Assembly (NCBI GenBank): GCA_947494335.1
Contig: CANLUT010000003.1
Span: forward strand, 86,682-135,380
From: Oligoflexales bacterium
Lineage (GTDB): Bacteria; Bdellovibrionota_B; Oligoflexia; Oligoflexales; RGVZ01
Direction: 5' to 3'
DNA: 48,699 bases
Shown: positions 43,175 to 48,699 of the stretch, one piece after another
Numbering within the stretch: position 1 is the stretch's first letter
How the letters are laid out: each line of letters opens with the position of its first letter
Made by a program: the position numbers and the translations under genes
Notes under the pieces: model-generated
The model's input: only the letters and a program-made list of their open reading frames with translations
The model's database searches: none
What the model was told of the DNA's origin: nothing

Positions 43175-43897
43175 ATGATTCAACCTTCCAGAGCCATTTA
43201 CGCTGTTTCATTACTACTCGTGGTGAGTTGCTCTAACGCCAGTGAGAGCAGTTCACAGCGCGTTAAAAAGCCTGGCACATCCGATCAGACTGGTGGCACC
43301 GGTGGATCAGGATCAGACAGCAATTTGTCGTGTGATCAACAATGGTCTTTAGCGGTTCAACAGCAAAAAGTTGGCGCCGTATTTGTCTATGCAGGAACTG
43401 TGAAAGGCCCAATTACGTACAACGTTGTATTACCGTACACACGGACTGAGACGGTCACTGCGGCGTCTGATGCTGCTATTTCCAGAAAGATCGATGTTTC
43501 AACTAGTATCTCTGTGATCGCGTCTTATGTCGAAAAACTGAAGACGCCGCAGTTAACGCTCACCAAAGATAAGTTTCTTCAGACCTGCAATAAAGCCGAC
43601 GGTCAACCTGTTACGGTTACAGGACTTGGCGGAAATATTAGTATTGGCAGTTTAAAAGATGAAAGTATCACATTGAAAAGCGGAAAAAATGTGGTGACCA
43701 AGCGTGTGGACGCCGAAGTAAAAAGCGTTACGCTCGGAAGTTATTCGGTTGGAGACGCTGATGTGGTTATTCATATTTCAAAGCAGTATCCAGTTCTGCC
43801 ATTGAAGCAAACCTTGACACTTAATCAGGTCTCCGAAACAAGCTTAAACGGCGCAGTTTTAGAAGAAGAAATTGTGAATGGATTGCCAGCTAATTGA
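43175..43897 (+). CDS. Secreted lipoprotein, unknown function
   Basis: This 240-residue protein has a lipoprotein signal with lipobox VVSC (Cys19), then a Ser/Gly/Thr-rich spacer (about 20-50). The rest is a predicted beta-rich domain (about 60-235) with two cysteines (in LSCDQQW and QTCNKAD) that may form a disulphide. No family is recognised. AGGAGG is six bases from the ATG. A strong terminator follows, so it is monocistronic or the end of a unit with the preceding gene. Confidence 0.65.
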   Translation: MIQPSRAIYAVSLLLVVSCSNASESSSQRVKKPGTSDQTGGTGGSGSDSNLSCDQQWSLAVQQQKVGAVFVYAGTVKGPITYNVVLPYTRTETVTAASDAAISRKIDVSTSISVIASYVEKLKTPQLTLTKDKFLQTCNKADGQPVTVTGLGGNISIGSLKDESITLKSGKNVVTKRVDAEVKSVTLGSYSVGDADVVIHISKQYPVLPLKQTLTLNQVSETSLNGAVLEEEIVNGLPAN

Positions 43898-43936
43898 TAG
43901 TCGCCCCTAAGAACGCTTAAAATCACGATCGAAATT

Positions 43937-43970
43937 AAATCTCAGACAACAATTCGTCTGAGATTTGTTT
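43937..43970 (+). terminator. Rho-independent terminator after the lipoprotein gene
   Basis: A perfect 11-bp stem AAATCTCAGAC/GTCTGAGATTT (43937-43947 with 43956-43966) has an 8-base loop and is followed by GTTT. Confidence 0.8.
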
Positions 43971-43980
43971 GTCTACAGCC

Positions 43981-44009
43981 TTGCAAATGCACGCGACAAG
44001 TCCTATCAT
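43981..44009 (+). promoter_or_regulatory. Promoter of the porin-like gene
   Basis: TTGCAA (43981-43986) and TATCAT (44004-44009, five of six) are spaced by 17 bases. It sits just after the terminator of the previous gene and about 60 bases before the ATG. Confidence 0.55.
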
Positions 44010-44068
44010 TTTAGTCAGTTCGAAAGTTACAGGGATGTTTTCAACTTTGATTCTGGAGAATCTAAACA

Positions 44069-45346
44069 ATGCGAATTTCCAATTTACTTGCTTCATTGTT
44101 CGTTATGGGCTTTGCCTCTCAGGCGTTTGGACTAGCAGAGGAGTCCGTTGACCCAAAAGCGGCCCCAGCGAAGGACCCAAATGCATTTGCAACATTGCCT
44201 GAGGGTAAGACTTTGCCCCAAGGTGTCATGCGTGCACGTTATATACATAGTAAAATCACCGGAAACGGTTCCAGTTACGACAAAGACGGCAACAAGGTTG
44301 ATGCTGTCGTCGAATTGAATGCTGCAGGTGGGGCGGCTGTTGTTGAATACGGGATCAGCGATAAGCTGTCGCTTCAAGTTCAATTTGATTTCATCGGAAG
44401 TTTTGAAACAAAACTCAACGGCAAAAGAACATGGGAAGCTGAAGGTTACCAAGCTGCAGTGGCCAGTAAAACAGATCTAACGGCTCTTCAGACGGCGTTT
44501 GGTTCGCAAGTTGGCGGCATCATTGACAGCAAGGCAGAGCTGGAAAAAGTTCTCAATCTTAAGGCTCAAAACGATTTTAAAACCGCGGGTGCGTGTACGA
44601 CTCTGGGTGGAGATTGTGCAACGGTTCTTGCAAGTTCGAATGCACAGGCTGTTACAGCACGTGCGACAATCGCAGCAACCGTAGATGCAGTAGAAGCGGG
44701 TGTTGTAAGTGTCGTTAAGGCAAGAGCCGAGAAGAAAGGTGGCCGCGGACTTGGTGACTCCACCGTCGGCGTCCTATACGAAGCAATGAAGATGGATAAC
44801 CTCGCTATTGCTTTAGCTGGTGGCTTGCGTTACCCAACAAGTAATCGCGATCGTGCAGCCAATGAGCGCCCAACAGGCCGTGGATTGATGGAAGTCGGAG
44901 CTCGTTTCAACATTGACTACACCCCAATTCCAACGCTGGCATTGGCTTGGCAAAACCAGTCCGAAGTTATGGCTGCTCCTGGTAAGTACAACTTAGCGGG
45001 TCAAAGCGTGACCGTATCACGCGAAGGTGTACGTAACGTTGGTTTCCTCATGATTAAGCCATCATTGGCAGGATTGAGCGAGTCTCTGTCATTCTTGGCT
45101 CCTAAGGCTGGTATCGCTTACGATTACGACAGCCAAGAGCGCATGAAAGTTGGCTCTGGTACTGAGGCGGCAACTGGCGCACGCGCCTCTGAGCGTAAGT
45201 ATCTTGTTGGACTTGGAATCAGCACGTTTGACTACGGCATTCCTGTTCACATCGACGTTGAGTACCGCAAGAGCGTAGAAGGTCAGAACATCTCGGCTGC
45301 AACCGACTCTCTGACAACCCAGCTCAAGGCGTACTACCGCTTCTAA
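44069..45346 (+). CDS. Porin-like outer-membrane beta-barrel protein with Ala-rich insert
   Basis: This 425-residue protein has a signal peptide (about 1-21, AFG cleavage) and ends in YYRF, the terminal aromatic residue used by the BAM complex. Amphipathic strands are visible at VMRARYIHSKITG, KLSLQVQFDFIGS and throughout the second half (LAIALAGGLRYPTSN, GVRNVGFLMIKPSL, VHIDVEYRKSVEG). Between about 125 and 240 there is an unusual Ala/Val/Lys-rich, largely helical segment, probably a plug or surface loop. A single Cys pair (CTTLGGDC) lies in it. GGAG is ten bases before the ATG. It has its own promoter and a terminator, so it is monocistronic. I do not recognise the exact family. Confidence 0.65.
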   Translation: MRISNLLASLFVMGFASQAFGLAEESVDPKAAPAKDPNAFATLPEGKTLPQGVMRARYIHSKITGNGSSYDKDGNKVDAVVELNAAGGAAVVEYGISDKLSLQVQFDFIGSFETKLNGKRTWEAEGYQAAVASKTDLTALQTAFGSQVGGIIDSKAELEKVLNLKAQNDFKTAGACTTLGGDCATVLASSNAQAVTARATIAATVDAVEAGVVSVVKARAEKKGGRGLGDSTVGVLYEAMKMDNLAIALAGGLRYPTSNRDRAANERPTGRGLMEVGARFNIDYTPIPTLALAWQNQSEVMAAPGKYNLAGQSVTVSREGVRNVGFLMIKPSLAGLSESLSFLAPKAGIAYDYDSQERMKVGSGTEAATGARASERKYLVGLGISTFDYGIPVHIDVEYRKSVEGQNISAATDSLTTQLKAYYRF

Positions 45347-45349
45347 TCC

Positions 45350-45440
45350 GTAATTGGGGACAAACACCTAATTGCAAATAAAAAAGACGGAGGAGCGATC
45401 CTCTGTCTTTTTTTTCAAGTAGGTGTTTGTCCCCAATTAC
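45350..45440. repeat. Nested 21-bp inverted repeat enclosing a terminator, MITE/REP-like
   Basis: The arms 45350-45370 and 45420-45440 are perfect inverted copies of 21 bases, starting GTAATTGGGGAC and ending ACACCTA on the left. Between them is an independent hairpin with A and T tracts. The unit fills almost the whole gap between the porin-like gene and photolyase. The AATTGGGGACA...ACACC core resembles palindromic intergenic repeats that I recall from other bacteria, possibly linked to REP/RAYT-type transposases, but no transposase is near. Confidence 0.7.
45380..45415. terminator. Bidirectional rho-independent terminator inside the nested repeat
   Basis: GACGGAGGA (45386-45394) pairs with TCCTCTGTC (45399-45407) with one G-T pair and a GCGA loop. 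Six A precede and eight T follow, so it acts for both convergent genes. Confidence 0.85.
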
Positions 45441-45445
45441 TAACA

Positions 45446-46921
45446 CTACTGTTTAAACAGCATCGAAGCCCGCACCTTTTGCTCGGCGTGAATCACGACG
45501 GGATCCGGATAGCCAGTGCGCTTACGCGTGGCTGAGGATGGGTTGTGTATTTCTTTAGTGGGTACGTCTTTTAGTTCTGGGATGTAGCGCCGAATGTAAG
45601 TGCCTTCGGCATCAAACCGCTCACTCTGAAGTATCGGATTGAAAATGCGGAAGTAGGGCTGCGGATCGCAGCCCGTGGAGGCAGCCCACTGCCAGCCACC
45701 GTTATTTGGCGCAAGATCGCCGTCGAGCAATTGATTCATAAACCACTTTTCCCCCCAGCGCCAATCGACAAGAAGATCTTTGGTGAGAAAGCTTGCTACG
45801 ATCATACGGGCTCGGTTATGCATCCAGCCTGTCGTCAGTAATTCTCGCATGGCTGCATCCACAATCGGATATCCAGTTTTACCAGCCTTCCAAGCTTCGA
45901 AAAGTTTATCGTCATTTTCCCATTGGAGATTGCGATATTTCTCAATGAAGGCTTCTCGCTCAGCGTTCGGCCAATGCCACATAACGTGGTAGTAAAACTC
46001 ACGCCAAACGAGTTCTTTGAGGTATTTGGTCGCGCCATCGTCACCCTTGAATTTCAGAAACTCCAACTCATAGGCCGCTATAATTTGCGGAACCGTGATG
46101 GTGCCGTTTTTAAGGTAAAGACTCATCTTTGATGTGCCTTCGACGGCCATAAAATCACGAGTCTCGCCGTAAGACGCCAGCTTTCCACTAAAGGCTCGAA
46201 GTGTTTTCCAAGCCGCGGCGGGGCCGGCCTCTGGAATGGGAACGGTGACGCGGGCGCCATTCTCCTTTAGAAAGCGGTCTAAATGATCCTCAGGGAGAAG
46301 ATCTCCCAGCAACTCCTTCCAGGTTAAATGAAAGACTTTTGGTTCTTTACCCTTAGCTTTCAAATCAAGAAATGTTAGTCCCGCTTTCTGACGAACGATG
46401 CGTTCTTTCACGTCGTCAGTTTGCAGTAGATTGAACCATTGTTTTGCAAATGGAGAGTACACTTTAAAGGGAGTTCCCTGCTGAGAGCGGATCTCATGGG
46501 GCTCGATCAGGAGATGATCGCGCTCGGTTATGACCGACCACCCCCAACTCTCGAAGGTCTTTTGCATGCGAGCATCACGGTCGCGAGCAAAGGGTTCGTA
46601 ATCGCGACTCCAGGAAACCGATGCTGCGGACAGGCCCTTTTTTTTGAAACATTCGCCTATGAGTTCAAAGCCATCGTCTGGACTTTTACTTAAGACCAGT
46701 AAATCACCACCGGCACTGCGCAGATCATCACGCAGGGCGGCAAGAGACTTGAGGAAAAATTGGAAACGATTGACGCTAAAATCAGGCCTGCTCAAAAACT
46801 TGTCATCAAACGTAAATATCCCAAGCACTCGTCCTTTATGCCGGTCCACTTGCTGCTTCAGGGCAGCGTTTCCAGCAATGCGAAGATCACGACGAAACCA
46901 ATGAATTCCGAATGTTTCCAT
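45446..46921 (-). CDS. phr: Deoxyribodipyrimidine photolyase
   Basis: This 491-residue flavoprotein repairs UV pyrimidine dimers using blue light. The N-terminal antenna domain begins FGIHWFRRDLRIAGNAAL. The FAD domain has LVWREFYYHVMWHWPNAER, YPIVDAAMRELLTTGWMHNRARMIVASFLTKDLLVDWRWGEKWFM and the signature GDLAPNNGGWQWAASTGCDPQPYFRIFNP. The layout fits the class I CPD photolyases. The ATG is preceded by only a weak AGG. It ends five bases from the nested repeat and is divergent from the DedA gene. Confidence 0.95.
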   Translation of the reverse strand: METFGIHWFRRDLRIAGNAALKQQVDRHKGRVLGIFTFDDKFLSRPDFSVNRFQFFLKSLAALRDDLRSAGGDLLVLSKSPDDGFELIGECFKKKGLSAASVSWSRDYEPFARDRDARMQKTFESWGWSVITERDHLLIEPHEIRSQQGTPFKVYSPFAKQWFNLLQTDDVKERIVRQKAGLTFLDLKAKGKEPKVFHLTWKELLGDLLPEDHLDRFLKENGARVTVPIPEAGPAAAWKTLRAFSGKLASYGETRDFMAVEGTSKMSLYLKNGTITVPQIIAAYELEFLKFKGDDGATKYLKELVWREFYYHVMWHWPNAEREAFIEKYRNLQWENDDKLFEAWKAGKTGYPIVDAAMRELLTTGWMHNRARMIVASFLTKDLLVDWRWGEKWFMNQLLDGDLAPNNGGWQWAASTGCDPQPYFRIFNPILQSERFDAEGTYIRRYIPELKDVPTKEIHNPSSATRKRTGYPDPVVIHAEQKVRASMLFKQ

Positions 46922-47035
46922 GGGATTTGAGACCTAATTGAAAGAGATTTGATGCCAAATAAAGCTTAACTACCTGGAAAAACTGATAAATTTAAGACCT
47001 AAAAGGCGTTGAAAATAGCAAATTGCCGGTAGATA

Positions 47036-47737
47036 ATGAACTTTAAATCATTGGGAGACAACTATTTCGTGGACTTAATCAAACAAATTATCGATTTGTT
47101 TTTGCATCTTGATCAGCACCTGCGTTCAATTGTTCAACAAGCAGGCTCATGGACGTACGTCATTTTATTCTTAGTCATATTCGCTGAAACAGGTTTAGTC
47201 ATAACGCCATTCCTTCCCGGGGACTCGCTACTTTTTGCAGTAGGGGCTATCGCAGCCATACCCGAAACTGGCCTGAATGTTTGGGCCCTTATCGGTTTGA
47301 TGTTTGTGGCAGCAGTCTTGGGTGATGCCGTGAACTACTCAGTTGGCAGATACATGGGGCCCAAAGTCTTCAAAGAAGACTCCGGAATTTTTTTAAACAA
47401 AAAGCATTTGCTCCACACAAAAAAGTTTTATGACAAACATGGCGGCAAGACGATCATCATCGCCCGCTTTATTCCGATTGTTAGGACTTTTGCGCCATTT
47501 GTGGCTGGGATTGGCCACATGAATTACACGAAATTTGCGAGCTATAATGTGATCGGCGCATTCTTCTGGGTGTTGCCATTTACGATCGCGGGCTACTTTT
47601 TTGGGAATTTGCCCGTCGTTCAGAAAAACTTTCACTACGTTATTTTTGGCATCATCATCTTGTCGATCCTTCCAGCTGTGATTGAGTTGTGGAAGGCAAG
47701 AGCTGAGGCCAAGGCTGAGTCTGAATGCAAGGCCTAA
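47036..47737 (+). CDS. DedA family inner-membrane protein
   Basis: This 233-residue membrane protein has the DedA features FAETGLVITPFLPGDSLLFAVGAIAA near 50, GDAVNYSVGRYMGPKVF near 100 and IIIARFIPIVRTFAPFVAGIGHMNY near 140. The acidic and two basic residues match the family's proton-coupled lipid flippase model. DedA proteins recycle lipid carriers such as undecaprenyl phosphate or translocate phospholipids. The start could be ATG 47036 or GTG 47069, which gives the typical VDLIKQIIDLFLHLD. It overlaps the next gene by 13 bases, indicating coupling. Confidence 0.93.
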   Translation: MNFKSLGDNYFVDLIKQIIDLFLHLDQHLRSIVQQAGSWTYVILFLVIFAETGLVITPFLPGDSLLFAVGAIAAIPETGLNVWALIGLMFVAAVLGDAVNYSVGRYMGPKVFKEDSGIFLNKKHLLHTKKFYDKHGGKTIIIARFIPIVRTFAPFVAGIGHMNYTKFASYNVIGAFFWVLPFTIAGYFFGNLPVVQKNFHYVIFGIIILSILPAVIELWKARAEAKAESECKA

Positions 47738-48699
47738 TCCTACTGAGCATTGTTTGCGTCAACGGCTTTATCTCCTTAGCTGAGATGTCGCTGGTGTCGT
47801 CACGCAAAATCAGGTTGCAGAGAATGGTGGACGAAGGCCGAAGGGGTGCTGAGATTGCCCTCAAGCTTGCAGAGTCACCAACCAGATTTCTCGCCTCGGT
47901 CCAGATTTGTTTGACAGTCCTTGGTATCATGGCCGGTGCTCATGGCGGAGCAACCATGGCTGATGATATTGAGTCATGGGTTGGTGCATCGACGCCGTCT
48001 CTCGCGCCCTGGGGCCACGCAATTGGCATGTCACTTGTCATCACTTTTGATGCATTCTTGATGGTTTTTTTGGGCGAACTTCTTCCTAAACGTCTTGCTT
48101 TGATCGCCCCGGAATCGATTGCTGTTAGGGTGGCACCAACGATCAGGCGACTTGGCATGACGCTTGGCCCAGTTGCGAATGTGCTTAGTCGTTTAACGGA
48201 CACTGTGCTAGCCAAGATGCCTTTCAAGATCCAGGGCGAGGAGCCGCAAACGGTTACGGAAGATGAATTTAAGCTACTGGTCGAGCAGGGCGCTGATGAG
48301 GGTGTTCTCGATCGTAATGAAGAAACCATGATAAAACGCGTGCTTCAGTTTGGTGACATCAAGGCTGAGGACTTAATGACGCCAAGAACGAAGCTTGTGG
48401 GGTTGGATCTCGCGGATTCTAACGAAATAAATATTGAAAAGATGCTAAATAGCAATCACGCTTACTTCCCCGTCTATAAAGACTCGATTGATAATCTTGT
48501 GGGTATCGTCTCCATCAAAAAGGTCTTTGAGCACTTCTATCGCTTGGATCATTTTGATCTGAAGCAGTGCATGAACGATCCACTGTTTCTACCTAATAGT
48601 GCCCGCGCCGACCGGGTTTTGGATGCGATGAAGAAAAATGGAACACACATGGCCATTTTGATCGATGAGTTCGGAGGGATGGCTGGTGTTGTGACAGCT
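47725..48699 (+). CDS. CNNM/CBS-domain transporter (CorC/HlyC-type), 3' partial
   Basis: The frame from ATG 47725 stays open to the window end (325 codons, no stop), so the gene is cut there. An N-terminal CNNM (DUF21) domain is visible: LSIVCVNGFISLAEMSLVSSRKIRL, then RFLASVQICLTVLGIMAGAHGG and VFLGELLPKRLAL. After a linker, the CBS pair begins with DLMTPRTKLVGLD and continues through YFPVYKDSIDNLVGIVSIKKVF to ILIDEFGGMAGVVTA. Such proteins export Mg2+ or Co2+, and an older name is hemolysin (TlyC). It overlaps DedA by 13 bases, and AAGG lies ten bases before the start. Confidence 0.92.
   Translation, partial: MQGLILLSIVCVNGFISLAEMSLVSSRKIRLQRMVDEGRRGAEIALKLAESPTRFLASVQICLTVLGIMAGAHGGATMADDIESWVGASTPSLAPWGHAIGMSLVITFDAFLMVFLGELLPKRLALIAPESIAVRVAPTIRRLGMTLGPVANVLSRLTDTVLAKMPFKIQGEEPQTVTEDEFKLLVEQGADEGVLDRNEETMIKRVLQFGDIKAEDLMTPRTKLVGLDLADSNEINIEKMLNSNHAYFPVYKDSIDNLVGIVSIKKVFEHFYRLDHFDLKQCMNDPLFLPNSARADRVLDAMKKNGTHMAILIDEFGGMAGVVTA

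Noticed and set aside
1-48699. CRISPR arrays, insertion sequences or prophage genes.
   Set aside because: No regularly spaced repeats, transposase or integrase motifs or phage structural genes were seen on either strand.

Overview
The window is a Gram-negative bacterial chromosome segment of about 48.7 kb with densely packed, mostly short operons and no phage, insertion sequence or CRISPR array that I can see. Outer-membrane biogenesis genes (lptD and an lptE-like lipoprotein gene), several outer-membrane barrels, many lipoproteins and Sec signal peptides show a diderm. The mix of a FapA/DUF342 protein, an unusual chemosensory cluster, a fused alpha/beta E1 dehydrogenase and many secreted proteins without recognisable family suggests the Bdellovibrionota/Oligoflexia or a similar deltaproteobacterial-type lineage. 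That placement is inference from gene content, not a database result.

Layout: 1-2205 is a FapA/DUF342 protein that may be cut by the window edge. 2275-7502 (minus) is a complete branched-chain amino-acid ABC uptake operon, livJ-H-M-G-F, followed by a SlyD-like peptidyl-prolyl isomerase. 7607-8284 is a TonB-like protein. 8456-16550 is a chemosensory cluster: two large CheA-type hybrid kinases, then CheW, CheB and CheR, with no receptor, CheY or CheD nearby. 16575-17045 is a DUF420 membrane protein, and 17222-17297 is tRNA-Ala(TGC). 17567-19311 holds two secreted proteins of unknown function separated by a gene-poor, hairpin-rich stretch. 19463-26155 holds aspartokinase, a HAD phosphatase with a secreted protein, thymidine kinase, a fused E1 dehydrogenase, exonuclease III and a small Cys-rich protein.

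26517-32490 runs accD-folC-lptD on the plus strand and meets an lptE-like lipoprotein gene head-on, 4 bases away. 32525-36769 holds a hypothetical protein, a STAS-like protein, a lipoprotein, a FadL/PorV-like barrel and a helix-turn-helix coiled-coil protein. 36893-38128 is a receiver-TPR protein whose phospho-acceptor Asp is Glu. 38323-41875 encodes a heterodimeric ABC exporter with one degenerate ATP site. 41942-48699 holds an RRM RNA-binding protein, a thioredoxin-fold-like protein, a lipoprotein, a porin-like barrel, a photolyase, a DedA protein and the beginning of a CNNM/CBS (CorC-type) protein that runs off the window.

The most unusual items are the twin CheA kinases with receiver domains at opposite ends and doubled CheW domains; the Asp-to-Glu receiver-TPR protein with a possible sigma-28 promoter; the two-domain secreted protein and the ten-cysteine secreted protein after the tRNA; and a nested 21-bp inverted repeat around a bidirectional terminator at 45350-45440.
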